A stretch of 64,000 nt of DNA from assembly GCF_026016465.1 (NCBI RefSeq), contig NZ_CP100390.1, forward strand, positions 1 to 64,000, in the 5' to 3' direction. This DNA is from Alkalimarinus alittae (GTDB taxonomy: Bacteria > Pseudomonadota > Gammaproteobacteria > Pseudomonadales > Oleiphilaceae). Below the pieces are notes generated by a model that searched no databases, was not told where the DNA came from, and worked only from the letters and a program-made list of their open reading frames with translations. The number at the start of each line of letters is the position of its first letter. Position 1 is the first letter of the stretch. Shown in pieces: positions 47,199 through 56,927 of this stretch. Position numbers and translations under genes: made by a program.

Positions 47199-49445
47199 AT
47201 GAGTAAGCTACCACGGCACCCCACTCAAATTACCGGCTCGCTACTTCAAAAGGCTGAAGACCGCCTGCGTAATCAAGAAGCTGAAGATACTCTTTCTGAA
47301 TTGAGCGCCATCGCTGATGCTCGTCTTTTACATGAACTACAAGTACACCAAGTAGAACTGGAGTTACAAAACGAAGAGCTACTTGCCGCCCGAACTGCCG
47401 CCGAAAAAGCTGCTGCTGATTATGCTGATCTTTATGACTTTGCGCCCGTGGGCTATATCAGCCTAAACCAAGACGGAAATATTACCCGAGCAAATCTTGC
47501 AGGTGCGAGCCTTCTAGGCTGTGAACGTAGTCAATTGCAAGGTAAGTACTTGAGAGCGTTTGTTACTGAGGCGTCAATACCTGAATTTAACACCTTCTTT
47601 TTGAACGTTTTTTCTGAAGATATACACCCCGGTTGTGAAATTATAATACGGGTTAATAACCAGTTATTAAATGTCCACTTAGATGCGTGCCCTAGTCGTG
47701 ATGGGTTGGAATGCCTTGTTGTTTTGAGGGACACTACGGAACTTAAGCAAGCACAAGCAAAGCTTCAACTCGCTGCCAGCGTTTTCTCCCATGCTCGTGA
47801 TGGAATTATTATTACCGATGCTAATGGGTGCATCGTTAAAGTTAATGACAGCTTTACGCGCATTACTGGCTATAGCCAAGAAGAAGTGCTGGGTAAGAAC
47901 CCTAGAATTTTGCAGTCTGATCGTCAGACCCCACTGTTCTATTCAAGACTGTGGAAGGCATTATTGAATGAAGGCCACTGGTCTGGTGAAATCTGGAATC
48001 GTCACAAGAACGGTACACTCTTTGCCGAGATGATCACAATAAGCGCTGTGTGTGACTTAAAAGGTAAGACATTACAATATGTTGCCCTGTTCACTGATAT
48101 AACGTCCATGAAAGTGCACCAGAAACAGCTCGAGCATATGGCTAATTACGATGTTTTAACTCAGCTTCCTAATCGTATGTTGTTTGCGGATCGATTAAAA
48201 CATGCGATGCAGCAGTGCAGTCGGCGCGACCAAATGTTAGCCGTCGCATTTCTTGACCTTGATGGGTTTAAAAAAATTAATGATAAGTATGATCACAGCG
48301 TAGGTGATGATTTCTTGATCACGATCTCTCAGCGTTTGAGCGAAGCGTTACGTGAAGGTGACACTTTGGCCCGTATTGGGGGCGATGAGTTCGTGGCTGT
48401 ATTGGTGGATCTTGAAGAGCGAAATGATTGCATACCTGTATTGGATAGGTTGTTACAGGCTGCATCCAAACCGGTGACTCATGGTAAAGAAACAATGCAG
48501 GTATCTGCAAGCATTGGTGTCACCATGTACCCTCAAAACGGCTCAGATTCAGATCAGTTACTGCGTCAGGCTGATCAAGCCATGTATCTAGCTAAAGATG
48601 AGGGCAGGAACCGTTATCAGTTCTTTGATATACACTCGGCAGCCGCCGTTAGAAACCTTAATCAACGCATACAGCATATACAACTCGGCATCGACCGTGG
48701 CGAGTTTGTATTACTTTATCAACCCAAAATAAATATGAAGACTGGCTTAGTGGTGGGTGTCGAAGCGTTGATACGCTGGAAGCACCCAGAGCGCGGTTTA
48801 TTAGGGCCAGATCTATTTTTGCCGTCTATAGAGGGGCACCCCATTAGTATAGATTTGGGTGAATGGGTTATAGAGACAGCTTTAAAGCAGACCAGCGAAT
48901 GGCACTCTGAGGGGCTGAACCTACCGGTGAGCGTTAATGTAGGTGCTTTTCAATTGCAAGATCATAACTTTTTAGCTCGATTAACCGAGATGCTTAAAGC
49001 TTACCCCGAAGAGCCTCGGGGTCAGCTAGAGTTGGAAATATTAGAGACAAGCGCACTAGAAGATGTTACTCAGGTGAGTACGCTGATGGAGGCCTGTAAA
49101 GATTTGGGGGTTGATTTTGCACTTGACGACTTTGGTACTGGATATTCCTCACTGACCTACCTTAAGCACTTGCCCGCGGCATCCATTAAAATTGATAGAA
49201 GCTTTGTTCGTGATATGCTAACAGACTCTGATGACTTAGCGATCGTGCAGGGTGTTATTGGTCTTGCTGACGTGTTTCGTCGCCAAGTAATTGCAGAAGG
49301 TGTTGAGACTAAAGCTCATAGTACTATGTTAATGGCGATGGGCTGCGAATTGGCGCAAGGCTATGGTATTGCATGGCCTATGCGAGCAGCTAACATCCCA
49401 GGCTGGGTAACTAAATGGGAGGCCAATGCGACCTGGGCAGTCTAA
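47199..49445 (+). CDS. PAS-PAS-GGDEF-EAL cyclic-di-GMP signalling protein
   Basis: This 748-residue cytoplasmic protein has an N-terminal coiled coil (LLHELQVHQVELELQNEEL), two PAS domains (about 85-205 and 205-325), a GGDEF domain with intact GGDEF and an inhibitory RxxD site five residues before it, and an EAL domain. The EAL domain has EALIRW, LEILETSALED, DDFGTGYSSL, IKIDRSF and EGVET. Both catalytic modules look complete, so it can in principle make and degrade c-di-GMP. ATG 47199 with GGAAGAGGG is preferred over a start at 47076 inside the remnant. It probably lost its CheB-CheR partner upstream. Confidence 0.92.
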   Translation: MSKLPRHPTQITGSLLQKAEDRLRNQEAEDTLSELSAIADARLLHELQVHQVELELQNEELLAARTAAEKAAADYADLYDFAPVGYISLNQDGNITRANLAGASLLGCERSQLQGKYLRAFVTEASIPEFNTFFLNVFSEDIHPGCEIIIRVNNQLLNVHLDACPSRDGLECLVVLRDTTELKQAQAKLQLAASVFSHARDGIIITDANGCIVKVNDSFTRITGYSQEEVLGKNPRILQSDRQTPLFYSRLWKALLNEGHWSGEIWNRHKNGTLFAEMITISAVCDLKGKTLQYVALFTDITSMKVHQKQLEHMANYDVLTQLPNRMLFADRLKHAMQQCSRRDQMLAVAFLDLDGFKKINDKYDHSVGDDFLITISQRLSEALREGDTLARIGGDEFVAVLVDLEERNDCIPVLDRLLQAASKPVTHGKETMQVSASIGVTMYPQNGSDSDQLLRQADQAMYLAKDEGRNRYQFFDIHSAAAVRNLNQRIQHIQLGIDRGEFVLLYQPKINMKTGLVVGVEALIRWKHPERGLLGPDLFLPSIEGHPISIDLGEWVIETALKQTSEWHSEGLNLPVSVNVGAFQLQDHNFLARLTEMLKAYPEEPRGQLELEILETSALEDVTQVSTLMEACKDLGVDFALDDFGTGYSSLTYLKHLPAASIKIDRSFVRDMLTDSDDLAIVQGVIGLADVFRRQVIAEGVETKAHSTMLMAMGCELAQGYGIAWPMRAANIPGWVTKWEANATWAV

Positions 49446-49517
49446 AAAATGGGCTGCTAAGATTATTAACTTAAGATATAGTCATATTTGTCTTTTACTT
49501 GCATCCAAACTCCAATA

Positions 49518-50789
49518 ATGATGAACAGCAACCCTGAAGCACTAAGTCCATTTTTAGGCCTCGGCATCTCTTTGTTATTAGGGCTGCTGGTCGGCATCCA
49601 ACGTGGTTGGATAAGTCGAAATAAGGCTTCCGGTGAACGTATTGCCGGCATCCGTACACATGCCTTAATTGGCCTTTTGGGTGGCCTCTGTGGCCTATTA
49701 TCCACTATCTTTAGTGAGCTAATTCTAGGGCTTACGTTTCTGTCGCTCTCTATTGTTGTGACTGCCGCGTATATTAATAGCCAGCGTTCAAATGCCGATA
49801 ATAGCATTACAGGCTTGATTGGAATTCTATTAACCTTTGTGTTTGGTGCGCTGGTGCTGTTAGGCCAACCTATAGTTGCAGCCTCTGCTGCGGTGGTTAC
49901 GGTCTTTATACTCGATAATAAAACTGAGATTCACGGTGCGCTCAAAAAGCTCGAAGACCATGAGCTTGATGCAGGGTTACGCTTACTGCTTATATCGGTA
50001 GTAATGCTGCCATTGTTGCCTAATCAGGGTTATGGCCCCTGGGATGCTATTAACCCCTATGAGCTTTGGTGGATGGTCGTATTAATCGCGACTATATCAT
50101 TTGTGGGCTACTTCTCTATGAAGATTGGCGGGCCAGAAAAAGGCATTATGTTTACCAGTTTCTTTGCGGGGCTAAGCGCCTCAACGGCACTGACATTACA
50201 TTTTTCAAAGCTCTCAAAAGATCAGCCGTCACTTAGCCCGTTATTGGCTAGCGGTATATTAGCTGCTTGCGGTACGATGTTTCCTCGAATATTGTTAGTG
50301 GCCGGTGTGATCAATCGAGATTTATTGGTAGACCTATGGCTACCGATTATCGTGATGATGATGTGCTGCTATGTACCCGCCATTATCATCTGGCAACGAA
50401 ACCGAGGCGTTAAGTTTGAACATCCCAGTGCTAAACAGAACCCCTTAGAGCTAAGTGCGGCATTTATATTTGGCTTAGTATTGCTCGTGATTATGCTGCT
50501 CTCACACGCTCTGCAAGAATGGTTTGGCGACCTTGGCGTTCTGCTGTTGTCTGTCGCCTCAGGTATTACCGATGTAGATGCTATTACACTAACCTTAAGT
50601 CGTGACACCGCTAATCAGCTATCCGTATCTACTGCTGTCGCCGGTATCACGCTTGCGGCAGCGGTGAATAGCTTAGTAAAGGGGGGCATGGCGGCGGCGA
50701 TTGGACACCGCTCATTGGCCATTAGAGTGATGCTACCCATGTTTACGGCCGTGGTTTTGGGGCTGTTAACTGCCTATTTAATCAAGTAG
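49518..50789 (+). CDS. MgtC/SapB and DUF4010 membrane protein
   Basis: An inner-membrane protein of about 423 residues with roughly a dozen helices. The first 140 residues match MgtC/SapB (LGISLLLGLLVGIQRGW...RIAGIRTHALIGLLGG), and the rest matches DUF4010 (MFTSFFAGLSASTALTLHFSKLS, VASGITDVDAITLTLSR). Function is unknown; MgtC relatives affect Mg2+ homeostasis and ATPase activity. The in-frame TTG at 49488 is possible, but the MgtC core begins after ATG 49518. No clear ribosome site precedes either. Confidence 0.85.
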   Translation: MMNSNPEALSPFLGLGISLLLGLLVGIQRGWISRNKASGERIAGIRTHALIGLLGGLCGLLSTIFSELILGLTFLSLSIVVTAAYINSQRSNADNSITGLIGILLTFVFGALVLLGQPIVAASAAVVTVFILDNKTEIHGALKKLEDHELDAGLRLLLISVVMLPLLPNQGYGPWDAINPYELWWMVVLIATISFVGYFSMKIGGPEKGIMFTSFFAGLSASTALTLHFSKLSKDQPSLSPLLASGILAACGTMFPRILLVAGVINRDLLVDLWLPIIVMMMCCYVPAIIIWQRNRGVKFEHPSAKQNPLELSAAFIFGLVLLVIMLLSHALQEWFGDLGVLLLSVASGITDVDAITLTLSRDTANQLSVSTAVAGITLAAAVNSLVKGGMAAAIGHRSLAIRVMLPMFTAVVLGLLTAYLIK

Positions 50790-50842
50790 TAAGCACTTTA
50801 CAAGCATTCAATGTTTTAAGATTGCATCAGCTATTGGCAAAA

Positions 50843-50860
50843 ACCTAACTTTAGTTAGGT
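50843..50860. promoter_or_regulatory. 18-bp perfect palindrome upstream of alkB (candidate activator site)
   Basis: ACCTAACT (50843-50850), TT, AGTTAGGT (50853-50860): a perfect dyad about 75 bp before the alkB start, in the gap after the MgtC-type gene. Position suits an activator such as the MalT-like regulator encoded at the end of this cluster. The same sequence as RNA could also end the upstream transcript, but no T run follows. Confidence 0.55.
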
Positions 50861-50935
50861 CTCAACCCTACCTCGCCTTTGTCATACTCATTATCAGACC
50901 TATCGTTATTTCGATTATTACCAGTAAGGGAGAAT

Positions 50936-52165
50936 ATGATGAGTAGTGCCGTGACGCCAAACCCCGCAGATTTGATGGGGTCGGGTAATGAACAACACGT
51001 AACAGAAGAAGAACGTAAGTGGGCGGTCGCTAAGCGATATTGGTATCTTATTACCTTGATCGTACCGGTTCTTTTGATTTTTTCTGGTGTAATGGCGATC
51101 GAAACCCAATCAGGTCAGTGGTTGTGGTTGTTGGTGACCGTGTTCTTTATTGTTATTCCTATTGTTGATTTTATTTGTGGCTCTGACTCGTTTAACCCGT
51201 CAGAAGAAGAACAAGCCGTGCTAAAAGATGACCGTTTTTATGTGAAGATCCTTTATGCTGCTACCGCTCTACAGTGGGCAGGATTAGTGTCTATGACGTG
51301 TGTCGTTACACAAGGTGATTTCTCTTGGTTTAATATTCTAGGTGCTATTCTAAGTGTTGGCGCGATGCATGCGGTTGGCCTGACTATGAGCCACGAGCTA
51401 GGCCATAAAATGAATGATAAAAACCAGGTGCTGGCGGCTAAAATCTGTTCAGCTTGTTGCGGTTATGCCCACTTTAATATTGAGCATAATAAAGGGCACC
51501 ATAAAGATGTAGCGACACCTGAAGACCCCGCTTCTTCGCGTATGGGCGAATCACTCTATCAGTTTGCGTTGCGTGAGTTGCCGGGTGCTGCACGACGAGG
51601 CTGGAACCTTGAAGCCAGTCGATTGAATCGTCAAAAGCGAAGCGTGTTTTCAATCCATAATGAATTATTGCAAAGCTTGGCCGTTACGGTGGTTGCTTAC
51701 GGTATCATGACGTTTCTGTTTGGTTGGATGGCGCTTCCGTTTTTATTGATTAGCGCGGCTTACGGTTGGTTTCAGTTAACCATGGCAAACTATATAGAAC
51801 ACTATGGCTTACTACGCCAGACGTTAGAAAATGGGCGCTTTGAGCGCTGCCAGCCTCATCATTCATGGAATAACAATTTTAAAGCCTCTAACTTGTTAAC
51901 CCTGCACTTACAGCGTCATTCTGACCACCACGCACATCCGACTCGCCCTTATCAGTTATTACGTGACTACCAAGATGCACCTGAGTTGCCTCATGGCTAC
52001 CCCGGAATGATGGGAATGGCGCTGATTCCTCCTGCATGGCGGATGATTATGGATCATCGCGTTGTCGAATGGGCGGGTGGTGATATGGAGAAGGTGAATA
52101 TTGATCCTGCTCAGCGAGAAGAAATCTTCAGCAAGTTCCATAACCCGAAACTCGCGACGGCATAA
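50936..52165 (+). CDS. alkB: Alkane 1-monooxygenase AlkB
   Basis: Integral-membrane diiron enzyme that hydroxylates the terminal carbon of medium-chain n-alkanes with O2 and rubredoxin. The 409-residue protein has six membrane helices. It carries the diagnostic motifs HELGHK (153-158), EHNKGHHK (183-190), NYIEHYG (285-291) and LQRHSDHHA (325-333). Start ATG 50936 (or 50939) follows AAGGGAGA; the frame from 50879 has no ribosome site. It heads an operon with two rubredoxins, a rubredoxin reductase and an AlkS-type regulator. Confidence 0.97.
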   Translation: MMSSAVTPNPADLMGSGNEQHVTEEERKWAVAKRYWYLITLIVPVLLIFSGVMAIETQSGQWLWLLVTVFFIVIPIVDFICGSDSFNPSEEEQAVLKDDRFYVKILYAATALQWAGLVSMTCVVTQGDFSWFNILGAILSVGAMHAVGLTMSHELGHKMNDKNQVLAAKICSACCGYAHFNIEHNKGHHKDVATPEDPASSRMGESLYQFALRELPGAARRGWNLEASRLNRQKRSVFSIHNELLQSLAVTVVAYGIMTFLFGWMALPFLLISAAYGWFQLTMANYIEHYGLLRQTLENGRFERCQPHHSWNNNFKASNLLTLHLQRHSDHHAHPTRPYQLLRDYQDAPELPHGYPGMMGMALIPPAWRMIMDHRVVEWAGGDMEKVNIDPAQREEIFSKFHNPKLATA

Positions 52166-52176
52166 GGAGAAGCATC

Positions 52177-52350
52177 ATGGCAACGTATCAGTGTCCAGAC
52201 TGTGGATATGTCTACGACGAGAAAGTGGGTTGTGAGCACGAGGGGTATCCGGCGGGTACTCAGTGGGAGGATATCCCCGAAGAGTTTCCCTGCCCTGATT
52301 GCTTTGTTCGTGAGAAGCCAGACTTTGAAATGTTAGAAGGCGGTAAATAG
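52177..52350 (+). CDS. Rubredoxin, AlkG1/AlkF type
   Basis: A 57-residue iron protein. Two CPDC knuckles at 6-9 and 39-42 bind one Fe(SCys)4 centre. The second knuckle is CPDCFVREKPDF, with Phe in place of Gly and the arginine typical of the AlkG1 (AlkF-like) class. Proteins of that class in other alkane degraders cannot themselves pass electrons to the hydroxylase. TAAGGAGA lies 12 bases upstream. It sits 11 bases after alkB and one base before the second rubredoxin. Confidence 0.93.
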   Translation: MATYQCPDCGYVYDEKVGCEHEGYPAGTQWEDIPEEFPCPDCFVREKPDFEMLEGGK

Positions 52351-52351
52351 C

Positions 52352-52519
52352 ATGAGTTATCAAAAATACTGCTGCGTAACCTGTGATTTGGTGTATGACG
52401 AAGCAGCCGGTTGGCCTGATGAAGGATTCCCCGCGGGGACAAAGTGGGAAGAAATTCCCGATGATTGGACTTGTCCGGAGTGCTCGGCGTCCAAGTCAGA
52501 CTTTTACTTAGTCACTTAA
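52352..52519 (+). CDS. Rubredoxin, AlkG2 type (electron donor to AlkB)
   Basis: A 55-residue rubredoxin with CVTC (8-11) and CPEC knuckles and the body LVYDEAAGWPDEGFPAGTKW, followed by EEIPDDWTCPECSASKSDF. It lacks the arginine of the AlkG1 class and so fits the AlkG2 class that donates electrons to AlkB. The Gly after each CxxC is Asp and Ser here, which is unusual. An additional Cys7 precedes the first knuckle. Start ATG 52352 is one base after the preceding stop, so translation is coupled. Confidence 0.92.
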   Translation: MSYQKYCCVTCDLVYDEAAGWPDEGFPAGTKWEEIPDDWTCPECSASKSDFYLVT

Positions 52520-52526
52520 TTCGTGC

Positions 52527-52550
52527 CCCGACCCCCCCCTGTAGGTCGGG
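52527..52550 (+). terminator. GC-rich hairpin after the rubredoxins
   Basis: CCCGACC (52527-52533) and GGTCGGG (52544-52550) enclose a loop that includes part of a C8 run; GTTTC follows. It could attenuate transcription between the rubredoxins and the reductase. Confidence 0.5.
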
Positions 52551-52618
52551 TTTCAACCCAGCACGGAGGTAAAACCAAACGATTACCGGTACACTAGATT
52601 ATAGCTGGAGAGGCTATT

Positions 52619-53839
52619 ATGACCGTTGTTAATAAAAGTATCGTCATCATAGGCGCAGGCCATGCCGGCCTTACCCTGGCAAGAGAAATACGAGCAAACT
52701 GCAACACTACAACAATCACGATCATCAGCCGCGAAGCGATTCGGGGATACTATAAACCGAACTTATCCAAGGCGTTGTCAATGCACAAAGCGCCTGATCA
52801 GCTAGTGATGAAGCAAACTGAAACGATCGCAGAAGAACTCAATGCAACACTGTTAGGCCGGTTTACCGTTATCGAGATTAATTCTGGGCGAAAAGAAGTC
52901 AAAGGGCTGTTAAATGATTCAGAAGAAAGCAGCGTGATGACGATACCTTACGACTCATTAGTGATGGCAACGGGTGCCAGCCCCATCCGGCTGCCTATTG
53001 AGCGAGACTTAACAACACCGTTGTTATCCATCAATAACCTCGAAGACTATGAAACATTTAGATCGCGTATTGAGCAAAAGAAAAAGATACTCATTATAGG
53101 CGCAGGATTTGTGGGCTGCGAGCTCGCCAGTGACCTTATCTCTAGTGGTTATGAAGTCGATATCATAGACCAGTGTGAATGGCCGTTGCAGCGTTCTATG
53201 CCTGAAGTTATGGGCACAGAAATCAAAAAGGCCATGGCGGAGCAGGGCGTAAATTGGCATTTGGGCGTGACCTTATTATCGGTTACGAAAAACGAGCAGG
53301 GAGCCATGTTAGGTAGTTTATCAGATGGCACGACCATTCAAATTGATGAGGTGGTTTCTGCGGTGGGTTTGATACCCAACACCCGCTTAGCACGAGGTGC
53401 AGGCGTAGCGGTGCAACGGGGTATCGAGGTTGATGCCTTCTCACAAACTCATCAGCCCGATGTATATGCCTTGGGTGACTGCGTAGAATACCAAGGGGTT
53501 ACCTTGCCTTTTATTGCGCCCGCGACCCATGCGGCAAAAGCATTGGCAAAAACACTAACCGGCACAAAGACCGCGCTAGCGTTACCTGCATTACCGGTTG
53601 CAGTAAAAATAAGGGCCTGCCCAACGGTGGTGTGCCCACCGCTGATAAAAAAAGGTATATGGCAAGTGCAAGGGGCGGGTATGAATCTAGAGGCGCACTT
53701 TATTAATGAACGCGGTCAGCTGTCAGGTTTTGCGTTAATCGGGCAGTGTATTTCGAAGAAAACCAAGTTGGCGTCGGAGTGCATACCGACATTGACGCCT
53801 ATAGTCGATATCAACGCTTCGCGTGAGGCGGTTGCTTGA
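52619..53839 (+). CDS. Rubredoxin reductase (AlkT/RubB-type, FAD-dependent)
   Basis: NAD(P)H-dependent flavoprotein of 406 residues that reduces rubredoxin. It has the N-terminal FAD-binding motif IVIIGAGHAGLTLA, the internal NAD-binding GAGFVGCELASDL and the FAD-contact motif DVYALGDCVEY. The C-terminal domain is the rubredoxin-reductase type, not the ferredoxin-reductase type. GGAG lies about nine bases before ATG 52619. It supplies electrons to the two rubredoxins upstream. Confidence 0.92.
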   Translation: MTVVNKSIVIIGAGHAGLTLAREIRANCNTTTITIISREAIRGYYKPNLSKALSMHKAPDQLVMKQTETIAEELNATLLGRFTVIEINSGRKEVKGLLNDSEESSVMTIPYDSLVMATGASPIRLPIERDLTTPLLSINNLEDYETFRSRIEQKKKILIIGAGFVGCELASDLISSGYEVDIIDQCEWPLQRSMPEVMGTEIKKAMAEQGVNWHLGVTLLSVTKNEQGAMLGSLSDGTTIQIDEVVSAVGLIPNTRLARGAGVAVQRGIEVDAFSQTHQPDVYALGDCVEYQGVTLPFIAPATHAAKALAKTLTGTKTALALPALPVAVKIRACPTVVCPPLIKKGIWQVQGAGMNLEAHFINERGQLSGFALIGQCISKKTKLASECIPTLTPIVDINASREAVA

Positions 53840-53925
53840 GCAACGTGACCGCAAGGTCGATAGTTTACTCAGCTTGTTGGGTGCGCTAGAGTGAAGTCTA
53901 TCAATTAAACGGGTTATCTTGCGGT

Positions 53926-56613
53926 ATGAATCTGCTAGCGGTGAGCGAAACCGACATTTCTCCTCCTGAGTTCCGAGGCCATTTGGTGAGGGAGGCGTTG
54001 GTTAATCAATTACAACAAACTCCAAAAAAATTAACCTTGATACAGGCCCCGCCTGGTTATGGCAAAACAGGGTTGCTGTGTCAGATTTATCGCGCTCAAT
54101 CGCAGCCTTCTTTGTGGGTCAATATCCGTCAGTCAGATAACGATCCGATTAACCTTATCCAGAAAATAGGCGCTGCTATTGCCGCTCTTAAATCAGGCGA
54201 ATCTTTCAAAAGCAGTCAATATCAATCTGATGGTTTTACACCCCCTTCATTCAACCCTTGGATTTTCTCATTAATTGATGAGTTGAATGAATTTAACACG
54301 CTTGATATTTATTTAAACGATGTTGATTTTCTTCAGGAAGTGTCAGTACTCGATATTCTCAATCGCCTCATTAGAAACACCTCACCCAATGTTCGTTTTT
54401 ATATCACCACGGCTAAAGCTGCTTCGTTTTCGTATGCCCATTTACTGATGGAAAACCAAGTCGCCAGTATTACTCAAGAAGCCTTGAGGTTCGGCAAAGC
54501 AGAGATTGCTCAGGTGTTTAAGTTAGCCGGTGCGACTACTCCTTGTGCGGGCTTATTACAAAAAATGGTCGACTTAACTGAGGGCTGGCCTGCCGCGATA
54601 TATTTTGCAGCAATCAACCTTGAAGCGTCCTCATTGGAATCGTTTTTGGCAGAACTGAGTCATGGTCAGGTGGCCTTTGACCGTTATTTTGTTGAGCGTG
54701 TATTTGAGCGGCAGTCGTTTGGTGTTCAAAAGCTGATGCTAAAGCTGGCGATGCTTGATCGATTTAATATCGAAATTTGTCAGCTTTTAAGCGAAGGTGA
54801 CGATGAGACTCAGCAGCTCATTTCTTATATCAAAAACAACACGTTTATATCACCTATTGATGCATCCGGTACTTGGTTTCGGTTTCATCAGCTGTTCAAT
54901 ATCTTTCTTCGTAAACGCTGCCAGTTTGATCTTACTGCTAACGAACAAAATCAAGCACGCTTGAAAGCGGCGCATTGGTTTAAAGAGCTTAACAATGAGG
55001 AAGAAGCCATTGGCTTAGCCTTGCAGGCGAAAGCCTATAATCAGGCGGCGCTATGGATGGAAGAGGCATTCCCCACGGTGGTGGTGAGATATGCCAAGCA
55101 TGTGACCTATTTGGATTGGTTCAAAGCGTTGCCAGAAGACGTGGTTAACCAGCATCCAAGAGTACGCATTGGCTATATCTGGTCGCTCAGTGCGGGCCGT
55201 CAGTTTCTTGCGGCAATTGAGCAGATGTCGCTATTAGGCAGAAACAAACAGTCTTATTCTGCCCGTGTTCAGAAAGAAATTACCCGTGTGGTGGCGCTAG
55301 CAAACTGCGCCGCTAAAGCTTTAAAAGATGAGGTAAAGACGGTTGCCACTGAAGTCACCCAGTGGCTCAGTGAGTGGAATGATGACTCACACTATAAGAA
55401 TATTAACGACTATCACTACGAGCTGGGTATTGCCTGGTTAGTAAAGGGGTTTAGTGAAAAGTGTAACTCTGACTTTATTCAGGCGAGGAGTGCGCTTAAT
55501 CATGCTATGGAGCACTTTCAAGCCTACGGCAGTTACTATGGCCAGTGTTGGGCGCGCTCGTTATCGGCCATCACCTATGCGAAACAAGGGTTTCATCATG
55601 AGGCCTTAAAAGAAGCTAAAGAAGGCTACGAACAGGCGCAAAAACAACTGGGCGATAAGTCTCACCCAGGCTATGGATTGGCGGCACTGATGGCGGCCAT
55701 TAACTATGAATATGACGAGTTGGAATTAGCCGATAAGTATCTGGACGGGGCGCTGGAGTATCTAAAAGAGCAAAGCTCAACCGATATGCTGATTGCCGCT
55801 TATGAAACCAAAACGCGCTTGTTTATGAATGATGGGGCGGTTGAAGAGGGCATCGGTTTTTTAAAAGATGGTATCAAATGGGCTGAAAGTCAGTCACTAA
55901 AGCGACTCTATCTTAGACTGGCAGATGAGTTAGTGGTGTGGTTGTTACGTCATCATAGAGTGGCAGAGGCGGAGCAATACTCAAGCCATTATGATCTTAT
56001 TTTGGGGGATGCGGCAGGATTTCAGCTAGACCGGTTAGAACATAAAATCGCCGCGCGCAGTATTGTTTATAGGATGCTTGATAAGCAGGAATATGAAGGC
56101 GCTTTGATGGTTCTTAAGCAACTGATAGATCGCGCTGAGCAATTTGGCCATTTAAGGCGCTTGGCGGAATGGTTAAAGCTTGAGGCGATAACCTATTGGT
56201 TAGCAGGCGAAAAAGACCCCTCTAAGCAAGCCATAACAAAAGCATTAGGCATTGCCAGTGCCCAAAACTATTACCGACTTTTCTTAGATGACGTGGCGCT
56301 ACTATCCCCAATACTGAAGTACGCAGAGGCAGGCGCAAAAGGGTCAAGCCATCACGCTTTTTTACAAGCATTACTCAATAAAATAACCCCAGAAGAAGAG
56401 GGGGTTGTTAGCAATAGCGTTGATGCGCTTACCGTAAAAGAAACCGCCATCATTAAAAAGCTAGAGCAGGGTTCAGCAAATAAAGATATTGCGGCTGAGT
56501 TGTATATTTCTGAAGGTACCCTTAAATGGCACCTTCATAATATCTATTCCAAACTGCAGGTGAAAAACAGAAGCTCTGCTGTGTTGGTCGCGCGTGAGCA
56601 GGGCTATTTGTGA
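53926..56613 (+). CDS. alkS: MalT-like LuxR-family activator, AlkS-type
   Basis: An 895-residue ATP-dependent transcription activator. Its N-terminal STAND NTPase has Walker A PPGYGKT (42-48). A long helical TPR-like sensor domain (about 330-800) is followed by a C-terminal LuxR helix-turn-helix (LTVKETAIIKKLEQGSANKDIAAELYISEGTLKWH). This is the layout of AlkS/AlmR regulators that sense alkanes. It lies downstream of and codirectional with the alk genes, a less common position than divergent. The symbol reflects family and context; direct regulation of alkB is inferred. Confidence 0.87.
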   Translation: MNLLAVSETDISPPEFRGHLVREALVNQLQQTPKKLTLIQAPPGYGKTGLLCQIYRAQSQPSLWVNIRQSDNDPINLIQKIGAAIAALKSGESFKSSQYQSDGFTPPSFNPWIFSLIDELNEFNTLDIYLNDVDFLQEVSVLDILNRLIRNTSPNVRFYITTAKAASFSYAHLLMENQVASITQEALRFGKAEIAQVFKLAGATTPCAGLLQKMVDLTEGWPAAIYFAAINLEASSLESFLAELSHGQVAFDRYFVERVFERQSFGVQKLMLKLAMLDRFNIEICQLLSEGDDETQQLISYIKNNTFISPIDASGTWFRFHQLFNIFLRKRCQFDLTANEQNQARLKAAHWFKELNNEEEAIGLALQAKAYNQAALWMEEAFPTVVVRYAKHVTYLDWFKALPEDVVNQHPRVRIGYIWSLSAGRQFLAAIEQMSLLGRNKQSYSARVQKEITRVVALANCAAKALKDEVKTVATEVTQWLSEWNDDSHYKNINDYHYELGIAWLVKGFSEKCNSDFIQARSALNHAMEHFQAYGSYYGQCWARSLSAITYAKQGFHHEALKEAKEGYEQAQKQLGDKSHPGYGLAALMAAINYEYDELELADKYLDGALEYLKEQSSTDMLIAAYETKTRLFMNDGAVEEGIGFLKDGIKWAESQSLKRLYLRLADELVVWLLRHHRVAEAEQYSSHYDLILGDAAGFQLDRLEHKIAARSIVYRMLDKQEYEGALMVLKQLIDRAEQFGHLRRLAEWLKLEAITYWLAGEKDPSKQAITKALGIASAQNYYRLFLDDVALLSPILKYAEAGAKGSSHHAFLQALLNKITPEEEGVVSNSVDALTVKETAIIKKLEQGSANKDIAAELYISEGTLKWHLHNIYSKLQVKNRSSAVLVAREQGYL

Positions 56614-56614
56614 T

Positions 56615-56815
56615 TTAAATATCTTCCCAGAACTCTTTAAGGGCGGCTTCAAGCTGCCTTTTTTCGTAATGTTGCTCAATGCCTCGACGAGCAGCTAATT
56701 TTCGCTGGGCTTTATTCTTTTCTTTAACGTTTGATTCGTGTTTGTTTAGATCCATAAAAATATTAACCAAATCGACTTGAACCGGTTCAACGACTGAGTT
56801 GTTGTGGTTTGGCAT
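56615..56815 (-). CDS. Small basic protein, PA3496-like
   Basis: A 66-residue protein with the pattern KAQRKLAARRGIEQHYEKRQL followed by EAALKEFWEDI. This resembles the PA3496 family annotated as putative envelope integrity proteins. GGAG precedes its ATG on the minus strand, and the stop almost touches the alkS stop (convergent). Assignment rests on the ARRxIE...E.L......W pattern only. Confidence 0.6.
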   Translation of the reverse strand: MPNHNNSVVEPVQVDLVNIFMDLNKHESNVKEKNKAQRKLAARRGIEQHYEKRQLEAALKEFWEDI

Positions 56816-56927
56816 GATTTGCTCTCCTAAAGAATTCGCTAAACATTTTAATGTCGTGCTTAAATCTAAAGGGGAAGTATGAAAATTAAATGACAGAATT
56901 CTTACGTTAGTGTGAAGCTTTTAAAAG

